Positions 54,448 through 62,179 of a DNA stretch of 64,000 nt are shown here, one piece after another (positions within the stretch are counted from its first letter, which is position 1; the number at the start of each line of letters is the position of its first letter). Source of the stretch: Novosphingobium sp. (GTDB taxonomy: Bacteria; Pseudomonadota; Alphaproteobacteria; Sphingomonadales; Sphingomonadaceae); the NCBI GenBank assembly GCA_024236215.1, contig JACKKX010000001.1, forward strand, positions 1,094,727 to 1,158,726. Direction: 5' to 3'. The notes under the pieces were generated by a model. That model had not been told where the DNA came from, did no database searches, and saw only the letters and a program-made list of their open reading frames with translations. Made by a program: the position numbers and the translations under genes.

Positions 54448-54526
54448 GAAGCTGATTCTGGATATCCAATCGTTTAGATGGTATCGCAAGCGCCGGGCGG
54501 AATTAACAGTTCAAGGAATGGAATCG

Positions 54527-54655
54527 ATGGACAGCAAGACCGAAACCAAGGCCAAGGTGTGGCAGAAGCCTGAACTCACCAGACTTGGCAAGATGACCGA
54601 TGTCGGGCCGGGCAGCGCGACCAGCACGCGCCAGGGGGCGAACAACCGTACCTGA
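54527..54655 (+). CDS. RiPP precursor peptide (42 aa) with non-canonical core
   Basis: ATG 54527 (AAGGA about 9 bases upstream; an in-frame ATG at 54518 is too close) opens 42 codons. The leader MDSKTETKAK then VWQKPELTRLGKM matches the lasso leader pattern Y/W-x2-P-x-L-x3-G (W12, P15, L17, G21) that B1 proteins bind. The remainder is TDVGPGSATSTRQGANNRT. A lasso core needs Gly/Ala/Ser/Cys at position 1 and Asp/Glu at 7-9. After D25 there is no acidic residue, and no start position satisfies the rule. The Thr usually at leader position -2 is also misplaced. The last residue is Thr, a possible kinase target. It lies between B2 and the cyclase gene. Confidence 0.8.
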   Translation: MDSKTETKAKVWQKPELTRLGKMTDVGPGSATSTRQGANNRT

Positions 54656-54702
54656 GCCTTGCGGCCCGTCCGATCATGCACGCGCCTGATTGCTGAAGGG
54701 CC

Positions 54703-56619
54703 ATGATCGCGATTGAGTGGCTGCGCCGGGGCGAGGGTGCGCTTTCGCCGGGCGGCTTTGCGCAAGCGCTGGCGGCCGGAAGCGCGAAGGCTTCGGGCCA
54801 ATTTGCTGCGGAGCAGTTTCAGGCTGCCGAACTTCTGGCCTTCTCTGGGCGGCGCAGGGCGCTTGGCTGGCGCCCGGTCGAGGTCGGACCGCTGACGGTC
54901 CTGTTCAGCGGCCATCTCGACAATCCCCCGCTTGCCGAACTTGACGAGCTCGGCGCCGACTGGACCGATCCGCGCGTGCTTGCCCGGCTCTACGCCAAGT
55001 CCCGTCTGCGCTGGGGCGCCGCCACCGATCGCCGCCTGATCGGCGAATACGCCGTGATCGAACTTGACCGGTCGGCCCGGACCTTGCGTCTGGTGCGCTC
55101 GCCGCTGCGCGCACCGCCCCTGCAATACCACGCTGGCGAGGAGCGGGTGATCGCGGCCTCGGTGCCCCGCGCAATTCATGCCGCCGGCCTACCGGTGCGG
55201 CTCAACGAAGCCAAATTGGCGGATCACGGCCTGTTCAATTTTTCCGATCCGGTGGCGGGCTGGTTCGTCGGGATCGAACGGGTGCCGCTGGGAACCGAGG
55301 TGGTATTCACTCCCGGTGAAAGCGCCAGCCGACTGGTCTATGATCTGCGGGCCCTGCCCAAGGTGCGCATGCGCAGCGATAGCGAATACCTGGAAGCCGC
55401 GCACAGCTTGCTGTCCGAAGGCACCCGGGCCGCGCTGCATGGCTGTAAACGCCCTGGGGTGATGCTTTCGGGAGGGCTGGATTCGCCGATCGTCGCCGCC
55501 AAGGCGCTGGCCGAGCTGCCGCCAGATGGGACGCTGCGATCCTACACCTTTACGGTTGAACCCGAATGGGACGGATTCGAGTTTCCCGGCCAGTTCGGCA
55601 ACGAGCGCCCGCTGGTCGAGGCATTTGCCGCCATGTACCCGCGGCTCGAAGCGCGCTTCTTCGACAATGCCGGAAGCGGGTTCGACGCGGGGCTGGCCGA
55701 GATGCATTTCGCGACCGGATCGGGTGCGATCCACCAGACCAATTTCTCGCAATTCCATGCGCTCTGGCGCGCCGCACGCAGCGATGGCTGCGACCGCATC
55801 CTGATGGGCGATTTCGGCAACTACACCTTCAGCACCGAGGGCTATTGGGGGTTCGTTGAGTATTTCCTGACCGGGCGCTGGCGGCAGCTCTACCTCGCCC
55901 TGCGCGATGCCGGATTCGATGAGCGGCCGCTTTGGCGGCGTTTCATCACCAATGTCGTGATGCCGCTGCTGCCCGAGCCGCTGTTCCGCTGGCAGCGCGC
56001 GGTGCGCGGCATGCCCGATGTCTTCGCTCTGGCCAGCCCGCTCAATCCCGGATTTGCTCGCGAATCGGGCGCCCTGGAACGCGCAGCAAGGGCGGGGCTG
56101 CCGCGCCGCCGCTCCGCGCTTCGGGCCCGATGGGACGATTTCTGCGCCATGCAGGGCGAAGACATGGGCGAGCACAGCGACCTGATGCACGGGTTTGAGC
56201 AGATCTACGGCATCTCCCAGCGCGATCCGACCGCCTACCGGCCCTTTGCGGAGTTCTGCTTCGGCCTTCCCACCCCCATGTTCCTGCGCGATGGCCAGAC
56301 CCGCTGGCTGGCGCGCGAGATGGGCCGGGGGATCCTTCCCGAACCGCAGCGGATCAACCCCGCTCACGGGGTTCATAACGCCGATTGGCACGTCAAGCTG
56401 GGCCGCATGCGCAAGGACCTGCTGGGTGAAATCGATCGGCTTGCCGCAAGCGAGCGGCTGGCCTCGATCCTTGACTTCGACAAGGTTCGCGCCGCGCTGG
56501 AGGATTGGCCCGAGGACAGCAGTATCCCGCATGAGCGGCGCCTTCCGCTTGAGGCCGCGGCGACCCGGGCGGTGGCTTTGGCCCGCTATGTGAACTTTGT
56601 CGAAGGACGCAACGCATGA
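54703..56619 (+). CDS. Asparagine-synthetase-like protein (lasso cyclase C homologue)
   Basis: This 638-residue protein has an N-terminal glutaminase-like domain that lacks the catalytic Cys2 (it begins MIAIEW), as in lasso cyclases. The C-terminal synthetase domain has the pyrophosphate loop GVMLSGGLDSPIVAAKAL (S256-GGLD-S261). The later ATP/acyl region reads ILMGDFGNYTFSTEGYWGF. Family members adenylate an Asp/Glu side chain and close it onto the core's N-terminus. The local precursor has no such residue, so the adenylated group could be the C-terminus or an unusual position. It starts 47 bases after the precursor, and its stop overlaps the exporter start. Confidence 0.9.
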   Translation: MIAIEWLRRGEGALSPGGFAQALAAGSAKASGQFAAEQFQAAELLAFSGRRRALGWRPVEVGPLTVLFSGHLDNPPLAELDELGADWTDPRVLARLYAKSRLRWGAATDRRLIGEYAVIELDRSARTLRLVRSPLRAPPLQYHAGEERVIAASVPRAIHAAGLPVRLNEAKLADHGLFNFSDPVAGWFVGIERVPLGTEVVFTPGESASRLVYDLRALPKVRMRSDSEYLEAAHSLLSEGTRAALHGCKRPGVMLSGGLDSPIVAAKALAELPPDGTLRSYTFTVEPEWDGFEFPGQFGNERPLVEAFAAMYPRLEARFFDNAGSGFDAGLAEMHFATGSGAIHQTNFSQFHALWRAARSDGCDRILMGDFGNYTFSTEGYWGFVEYFLTGRWRQLYLALRDAGFDERPLWRRFITNVVMPLLPEPLFRWQRAVRGMPDVFALASPLNPGFARESGALERAARAGLPRRRSALRARWDDFCAMQGEDMGEHSDLMHGFEQIYGISQRDPTAYRPFAEFCFGLPTPMFLRDGQTRWLAREMGRGILPEPQRINPAHGVHNADWHVKLGRMRKDLLGEIDRLAASERLASILDFDKVRAALEDWPEDSSIPHERRLPLEAAATRAVALARYVNFVEGRNA

Positions 56620-58313
56620 CCCCTGCCGCCGCCAATCGGCCCCGGCTGTTCGAGCCCGCGCGCGACGGTCTGACCGCGCTGGGCGTGGGCGCGCTGATGC
56701 TGCTGAGCGCAATCAGCGAGGGAATCGGCGCCGTGCTGCTGGTGCCCCTGCTCGGCGCATTGGGAACGCCAGCCGGAGGTCGGATCGAACGGTTCTTCGC
56801 GGCGCTGGGGGTGCCGATTCGGCTCGAGGTACTGCTGATGCTGTTCGTCGCGCTGGTGGCAGCTCGCGCGCTGGTCGTCCAGGCGCGCACGCTGGCCGCA
56901 TTTCGGTTCGAGGCCCGGCTGGTGGATGGACTGCGTCAGCGCGCCTGGCGCGCGCTGATCGGCGCCGAGTGGCGCGCCCTGCTGAGCATGCGCCGTGCCG
57001 GGACCGTCAGTCTGCTTGGCGCGCGGCTCGACCAGGTGGGCGATCACGTCAACCAGTTGCTCCAGGCGGCTTCGGGCGCGGCAACCCTGGCCGGGCTGGG
57101 GCTGGCGGCACTGGCGATTTCGCCGCGGTTGGCCGGCGGGCTGGCGCTGTCCGGGGCTGCGGTGCTCTTGGGATATCATGCGATGCGTCGCCGGGCTGGC
57201 GAACTTGGCCAACGTTTCGGCGAGGCCCACGCCGGGGTTCACGGCCAGCTTGACGAAAGTCTTGGGGCGTTGCGCCTGATCAAGGGACTGGGCCGGGAAG
57301 ACAGGGCGATCGATGGATTGGCCGATCAGGTCGGCGCGATGCGCCGGGCGCAGCGCCGGTGGCTGATCGACGCCGGTAAGGGGCAGTTCGCGCTGCAAGC
57401 AGGGGGAGCGGCGCTGCTGGCCTTGCTGGTCTGGCTGGCGCTGGCCCGCTGGCACCTTGGCATGGTGCAGGTGCTGCCGATGGTGGCGATTGCCGCGCGC
57501 GCGCTACCGCTGCTCGGGGCACTTCAGCAAAACCTGCTCGGCGCCGCGCACAGCCGCCCGGCGCTCGATGCCGCGCTCGATCTGATCGCGCGTGCCGAAG
57601 CCGCGCGCGAAGGCGGCGATGATGAGGCAGTGGCGCCGGTGCTGAACCGGACGCTGCGCCTCGAAAGCGTAAGCGTGCGTTTTGCCGGGGCTTCTCACCC
57701 TTCGCTCGAGCGGGTAGACCTCGAGATTCCCGCGCGCGGCATCGTTGCGGTCATCGGCCCTTCGGGCGCGGGGAAGAGCACGCTGGCCGACCTGCTTGGC
57801 GGGCTGATCGAGCCCGATGCGGGCAAGGTCACGGTCGATGGCGCCGCGCTCGAAGGCGCGGTGCGCCGGGCCTGGCGCCAGCGCGTCGCCTATGTCCAGC
57901 AGGAGCCGGTACTGTTTGCGGCGAGCCTGCGCGAAAACCTGCTCTGGGCCTCGCCCGAGGCAAGCGAGGAGCGTCTGCACGCAGCGCTGCGCGATGCTTC
58001 GGCAGGGTTCGCCCTCGATCTGCCGCAAGGCCTCGATACTCCCATCGGCGATGGCGGACGCGCCCTGTCGGGCGGCGAGCGTCAGCGGCTGATGCTGGCC
58101 CGGGCCTTGCTGCGCGATCCGGCGCTGCTGGTGCTCGACGAGGCGACCAGCGCGCTCGATGCCGCCAGCGAAGCCCAGGTGGCCCAGGCCATCGCCGCGC
58201 TGCGGGGGCGCATGACCGTGGTGGTAATCGGCCACCGCGGCGCCCTGTTGGCGCTGGCCGACCAGGCGATCGAGCTTGACGCGGGGCGGATCGTGCCCAC
58301 GAAAGAGGCTTGA
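56616..58313 (+). CDS. ABC exporter of the RiPP cluster (fused membrane and ATPase domains)
   Basis: This 565-residue half-transporter has about six N-terminal helices (GVGALMLLSAISEGIGAVLL; LLMLFVALVAARALVVQA; ATLAGLGLAALAISPRLAGG) and a C-terminal ATPase. The ATPase has Walker A GPSGAGKSTLAD (G381-K387), Q-loop YVQQEPVLFAASLRENLLW, signature RALSGGERQRLMLARALL and Walker B LLVLDEATSALD. It overlaps the cyclase gene by ATGA. Lasso D proteins of this type export the product and give immunity. No peptidase C39 domain is present, which fits leader removal by B2. Confidence 0.92.
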   Translation: MTPAAANRPRLFEPARDGLTALGVGALMLLSAISEGIGAVLLVPLLGALGTPAGGRIERFFAALGVPIRLEVLLMLFVALVAARALVVQARTLAAFRFEARLVDGLRQRAWRALIGAEWRALLSMRRAGTVSLLGARLDQVGDHVNQLLQAASGAATLAGLGLAALAISPRLAGGLALSGAAVLLGYHAMRRRAGELGQRFGEAHAGVHGQLDESLGALRLIKGLGREDRAIDGLADQVGAMRRAQRRWLIDAGKGQFALQAGGAALLALLVWLALARWHLGMVQVLPMVAIAARALPLLGALQQNLLGAAHSRPALDAALDLIARAEAAREGGDDEAVAPVLNRTLRLESVSVRFAGASHPSLERVDLEIPARGIVAVIGPSGAGKSTLADLLGGLIEPDAGKVTVDGAALEGAVRRAWRQRVAYVQQEPVLFAASLRENLLWASPEASEERLHAALRDASAGFALDLPQGLDTPIGDGGRALSGGERQRLMLARALLRDPALLVLDEATSALDAASEAQVAQAIAALRGRMTVVVIGHRGALLALADQAIELDAGRIVPTKEA

Positions 58314-58429
58314 CCCAATTTCCGCCCAATTCAGTCAATATTCACCGCGCGAATCGCATTGGGCCGGTCAAGCCCTTGTGGCATCATGTTGAAATCGCGC
58401 CCACGGGCGCCAGACAGTTACAGGAAGCA

Positions 58430-58942
58430 ATGCCCATGTCTCTGCCCCGACGTTTCCGCGCCGCGGCCCGCTACCTTGCCCCGCTTGCAGCGGCTGGCGC
58501 GCTATTTTCTCTGGCCGGCAATGCCCCGGCACCGTCCGGCCCACCGGCGGGCTGCACCGGCCCGGCCAGCTCGACCTGGCTCAATGTCGTCGTCGAAGGC
58601 GTGCGCAACAGCAACGGGCTGGTTGCGGTCACGCTCTATGCCGATGATTCGAGCAAGTTCCTGATCAAGCACGGTTCGCTCTACGTCGGACGGGTCGATG
58701 CCCGGTCCGGAACCACGCGGGCCTGCATCTTCGTGCCCAAGCCGGGGGTCTATGCCCTCGCGCTCTATCACGACGAAAATTCGGACCGCTCGTTCGATCG
58801 CACCGGCGTGGGTCTGCCGGCGGAAGGCTACGGCTTTTCCAACAACCCGGCCACGCTTGCCGGGCTGCCGACGTTCAAGTCGGTGCGGATTGCCGTGCCC
58901 AAGCCTGGGCTGACCACCCGGGTGCAGATGAAATACCCCTGA
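58430..58942 (+). CDS. Exported DUF2141 protein
   Basis: This protein of about 170 residues has a signal (RRFRAAARYLAPLAAAGALF then SLAGNAPA). It has a DUF2141 beta-sandwich: WLNVVVEGVRNSNGLVAVTL, GVYALALYHDENSDRSFDRT and GVGLPAEGYGFSNNPATLAG. The DENxDxxFDxxxxGxPxEGYGFSNN pattern is diagnostic of the family. Function of DUF2141 is unknown; it is abundant in sphingomonads. AGGAAG precedes two candidate ATGs, 58430 and 58436. It lies about 117 bases after the exporter and could be a separate unit. Confidence 0.85.
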   Translation: MPMSLPRRFRAAARYLAPLAAAGALFSLAGNAPAPSGPPAGCTGPASSTWLNVVVEGVRNSNGLVAVTLYADDSSKFLIKHGSLYVGRVDARSGTTRACIFVPKPGVYALALYHDENSDRSFDRTGVGLPAEGYGFSNNPATLAGLPTFKSVRIAVPKPGLTTRVQMKYP

Positions 58943-58990
58943 CGGACCAGACTCGGGCGCGGTGAAGCGCCGTCTTCGCCGCCCCGGCCT

Positions 58991-59728
58991 TCAAGCTCCG
59001 TAGATTTCCGGCAACTCGGCTGGGGCCTGGGTTTCGGCCAGCGCATGGGCGCGCGGATCGTCGACATCGAGCCACCAGGCCTGGCCGACATCCATCGTCG
59101 CGGCCCGGCCCGCGTCGGCCAGCTTCTGCATGCCTTCCGACAGGCTTCCGGCCTTGCCCTCGGCGATCGCCGCGCGGATCGCGTCGGCCAGTTCCGGGGT
59201 AGCGAGGAATGCCCCGCAATCGACCGCGTCGTAAGGCGCGATGGTCTTGCCAATCGCGGCGATGAACCCGCGCCCGTCAAGCCGCACCCAGGTGGCATCG
59301 TCGGGATCGACCAGCGGATTGTCACAGCGCCGGTCGATCGCCAGGGTTACCCCGCGATCGGCCCCACCCTGGCGCGCCAGCCGGGTGAGGATCGAGCCCG
59401 AAAAGATGTGGTCGCTCATCATCAGCAGGTAATTGCCCGCGATGCGTTCGGCCCCGGCAATCACCGACCAGCCGTTGGGCTTGGACCAGTCGGCCACCCG
59501 CGCCGCGACCACCTCGATCCCGGCGCGCTGGGCCAGCGCGGGCAAGCCCGCCTCAAGCCGCTCGGCCTCGTGCCCGGTTACCACCACCACCTTTGCCGCG
59601 CCCGCCGCCCTGGCCTGGCGCACACCCAGTTCGAGCAAGGGAATGCCCGCAATCGGGGTCAGCGGCTTCGAATCCGAAATGTCGCGCAGACGGCTGCCAT
59701 AACCGGCGGCAATGATCAGGGCGTCCAA
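58991..59728 (-). CDS. Nucleotidyltransferase, probable inositol-1-phosphate cytidylyltransferase
   Basis: This 245-residue GT-A-fold enzyme has the N-terminal nucleotide motif ALIIAAGYGSRLRDISDSKP (G-x-G-x-R and catalytic Lys), VVVVTGHEAERLEAG, the metal-binding LLMMSDHIFSGSI and WWLDVDDPRAHALAE. It resembles the IPCT half of the archaeal/Thermotoga IPCT-DIPPS protein, which makes CDP-inositol from CTP and inositol-1-phosphate. TTG 59728 follows GGAGAGG by 8 bases and begins right at the first strand; a TTG at 59782 has a badly spaced site. An inositol-phosphate synthase gene lies 73 bases upstream in the same direction. Confidence 0.72.
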   Translation of the reverse strand: MDALIIAAGYGSRLRDISDSKPLTPIAGIPLLELGVRQARAAGAAKVVVVTGHEAERLEAGLPALAQRAGIEVVAARVADWSKPNGWSVIAGAERIAGNYLLMMSDHIFSGSILTRLARQGGADRGVTLAIDRRCDNPLVDPDDATWVRLDGRGFIAAIGKTIAPYDAVDCGAFLATPELADAIRAAIAEGKAGSLSEGMQKLADAGRAATMDVGQAWWLDVDDPRAHALAETQAPAELPEIYGA

Positions 59729-59801
59729 GGTCCTCGCCTCTCCAAACGGAAACGGCGCCGGGATTGCCCAGCGCCGCTCCAACTCCGAAATGCCGCCAGC
59801 C

Positions 59802-60902
59802 TTACTCGGCGGCGAGCGGGGCTTCGGTGATGTATTCGTCGACCATCTGGGCGGCCAGATCGTCGTTGAACTGCTGCGGCGGGTGCTTGCAGAAATAGGC
59901 CGAGGGGCCGATCAGTGCCCCGCCTTCACCGCGCTCGAGCGCAACCTTGGCGCAGCGGATCGCGTCCATCACGCAGGCCGCCGAATTGGGGCTGTCTTCC
60001 ACCGAGAGGCGCAGTTCCAGTTCCATCGGCACGTTGCCCCACTGCAGCCCTTCGAGGCGCAGGAAGCACAGCTTGTTGTCCTTCTGCCAGGGAACATAGT
60101 CCGACGGGCCGACGTGGATGTTTTCGTCTTCGAGACGCTGGGCGAGCATCGCCTGCACCGCCTCGGTCTTCGATTCCTTCTTGCTACCCAGCCGCTGGCG
60201 ATCGAGCATGTTCATGAAATCGGTGTTGCCGCCGGTGTTGAGCTGATAGGTCCGCTCCACGGTCACGCCGCGCGCGGCGAACAGGCTGGAGAGCACACGG
60301 TGGACGATCGTCGCGCCGACCTGCGCCTTGATATCGTCACCCACGATCGGAATGTTCTTTTCGCGGAAACGGGCTTCCCATTCGGGGCGGCTGGCGATGA
60401 ACACCGGCATGCAGTTGACCACTGCAACCCCGGCTTCAAGCGCGCAGTCCATGTAGAACTCGGTGGCCTCCTGCGAGCCCACGGGCAGGAAGTTGATCAG
60501 GACTTCGGCGCCCGAATCCTTGATCGCCTGGACGATGCGGGCCTTGTCGGCCTCGGGCTCGTCGGCAACGATGAAGCCTTTTTCGCCCACAGTGGTCATG
60601 TGCGCGGCCACGCCATCGGAAACCTTGCCCATGATAACCTTAGCGCCGGTGGCCGGGACATCGGCCTTGAACACCTTGGTGTTGTTGGGCGCGGCAAAGA
60701 TCGCCTCGGCGATGTCCTTGCCAACCTTGCGGGCATCGACATCGATGCCAAGAACGAAATCGACATCACCCGCGCCATAGCCACCGATCTTGTCGTGGAT
60801 CAGGCCCTGCGAGCTGTTGTTCTGACGATAGTAGGCGACGCCCTGCACCAGCGAGCTGGCGCAGTTGCCCACGCCAATCATGGCGACCTTGATAGGCTTC
60901 AT
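59802..60902 (-). CDS. ino1: myo-Inositol-phosphate synthase (actinobacterial-like)
   Basis: This 366-residue NAD-dependent enzyme converts glucose-6-phosphate to inositol phosphate. The start KPIKVAMIGVGNCASSLVQG is the NAD-binding motif, and VNCMPVFIASRPEW, PIVGDDIKAQVGATIVHRVL and YQLNTGGNTDFMNMLDRQRL carry the catalytic region. GNVPMELELRLSVEDSPNSA is also conserved. Length and sequence closely follow the compact Mycobacterium/archaeal Ino1 group rather than the long eukaryotic type. Together with the cytidylyltransferase it would feed CDP-inositol synthesis. The family is scarce in alphaproteobacteria, so horizontal origin is likely. Confidence 0.95.
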   Translation of the reverse strand: MKPIKVAMIGVGNCASSLVQGVAYYRQNNSSQGLIHDKIGGYGAGDVDFVLGIDVDARKVGKDIAEAIFAAPNNTKVFKADVPATGAKVIMGKVSDGVAAHMTTVGEKGFIVADEPEADKARIVQAIKDSGAEVLINFLPVGSQEATEFYMDCALEAGVAVVNCMPVFIASRPEWEARFREKNIPIVGDDIKAQVGATIVHRVLSSLFAARGVTVERTYQLNTGGNTDFMNMLDRQRLGSKKESKTEAVQAMLAQRLEDENIHVGPSDYVPWQKDNKLCFLRLEGLQWGNVPMELELRLSVEDSPNSAACVMDAIRCAKVALERGEGGALIGPSAYFCKHPPQQFNDDLAAQMVDEYITEAPLAAE

Positions 60903-61264
60903 TATCGTTATGTCCCTTCCGAACGTCGATGCGCGCCCCCGTCAAGGGAGCGCGGAAAACTAGAATCGCGCGCCAAAAGCAAGAATCTCGGCGCAGGTCA
61001 AGCCGAATGCCAATGCCGCACAAGGACCCGCTGGCCCCCATCCGTTCGGCGTCCGGTGCCGACTCTGGCGCGAATCCCCATCCGATTCGTGCTGCACGTC
61101 GGCAATGTGCCTGCGCAACGCAGGCTTACTAGCATAGCACCAAACCCGCCGCAGGCAAATCCAACCTGCCGGGTGGACAAAGCCGGGGTCCACCGCTTGC
61201 CACCCTTGTTTCCGATCGCACTTGCCTTCTAAGGAGTGGCCCACACAAGCAGGGGTGCCCCGCG
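60903..61264. other. Divergent spacer between ino1 and the CDP-alcohol transferase
   Basis: No gene is seen in these 362 bases. The region must contain promoters for both directions. Two in-frame stops in each direction and lack of protein similarity argue against a missed gene. CTAAGGAGTGG at about 61230 looks like a ribosome site but has no suitable frame behind it other than the TTG at 61265. Confidence 0.5.
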
Positions 61265-62173
61265 TTGAATCAGGCAAAACCGCAACCAGTCCGCCCCGGT
61301 CCGGCGCGCCCGCAGCGCCCGCGCGAGCTGCAGGATCCGCTCAACCATTACCTCTATCATCCTCTCGCCTGGCAGCTGGCCCGGGGGCTGGCGCGGACCC
61401 CGGTCACTCCGAACATGGTTTCGGTCTTCGGCGGTCTGATGGTGATCGCGGCGGGCATTTGCTACGCTTCGCTGGATTGGCCGATTTCCGCCGCGCTCGG
61501 CATGGCGCTGCACATGGGCTGGCACATTGTTGACGGCGCCGATGGCGATCTGGCGCGGATGACCGGCCGGGCCAGCCCGGTCGGCGAAATGGTCGATGGC
61601 CTCAGCGATTATCTCAGCCACGTGGTGCTCTACCTGATCCTCGGTTGGGTGCTGGCGCACCAGGGCGGGGTATTTGCGGGGTGGAAGGGCTGGGCGCTGA
61701 TCGTCTTTGCCGGGGTCAGTCACGCGGTCCAATCAAACCATGTCGAGGTTCAGCGGCGCCAGTACCAGTACTGGGTCTATGGCACGGCGTGGATCCGCTC
61801 GTCGCACGGCAAGGATGACTCGGCCACCTCGCGCAGCTGGGCTGCGGCGCTGGTATCGGCCTATATCGGCGTCGCCAACGGGATGACGCCCTTCGCTCTC
61901 AAGGTCGATGCCGCGATCGAGGCGGCGGGTGGGGATCGCGCCCGGCTGGATGCGATCGCCGCCGCAGTCCGCGACGAAGCGCCGCCGCTGCTTCTGATGT
62001 GCAAGATTCTGGGTCCAAACCCGCGCGCTCTGGTATTGGGACTGTCGATGTTCGCCGGCACGCCGCTGTGGTATATGCTCTATCAGTCAGTGGTGCTCAA
62101 CCTGCTGCTGGCACTTTCGGTGGCCATGCACAATGCTGCCGCAAAACGGATCGCTAGCCGGATTGGAGCTTGA
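61265..62173 (+). CDS. CDP-alcohol phosphatidyltransferase-family membrane enzyme
   Basis: This 302-residue protein has the full catalytic motif DGDLARMTGRASPVGEMVDG then LSD, that is D-G-x2-A-R-x8-G-x3-D-x3-D, in an early loop. About six helices are predicted (GLMVIAAGICYASLDWP; LILGWVLAHQGGVFAG; VLNLLLALSVAMHN). It transfers a phospho-alcohol from a CDP-linked donor. With the inositol-phosphate synthase and the cytidylyltransferase divergent beside it, the donor is probably CDP-inositol (as in DIPP synthase) or the acceptor is inositol phosphate with CDP-diacylglycerol. The start is TTG 61265 behind AGGGG. Six bases separate it from the next gene. Confidence 0.88.
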   Translation: MNQAKPQPVRPGPARPQRPRELQDPLNHYLYHPLAWQLARGLARTPVTPNMVSVFGGLMVIAAGICYASLDWPISAALGMALHMGWHIVDGADGDLARMTGRASPVGEMVDGLSDYLSHVVLYLILGWVLAHQGGVFAGWKGWALIVFAGVSHAVQSNHVEVQRRQYQYWVYGTAWIRSSHGKDDSATSRSWAAALVSAYIGVANGMTPFALKVDAAIEAAGGDRARLDAIAAAVRDEAPPLLLMCKILGPNPRALVLGLSMFAGTPLWYMLYQSVVLNLLLALSVAMHNAAAKRIASRIGA

Positions 62174-62179
62174 TCGTCT

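Noticed and set aside
23550-54511. GGAATTAACAGTT present both at 23550-23562 and 54499-54511
   Set aside because: Many 13-bp repeats are expected by chance in 64 kb; the two contexts are unrelated.
54527-54655. Calling the precursor a standard lasso peptide
   Set aside because: No Asp/Glu at positions 7-9 for any plausible first residue and no Thr at leader position -2; only the leader and neighbours are lasso-like.
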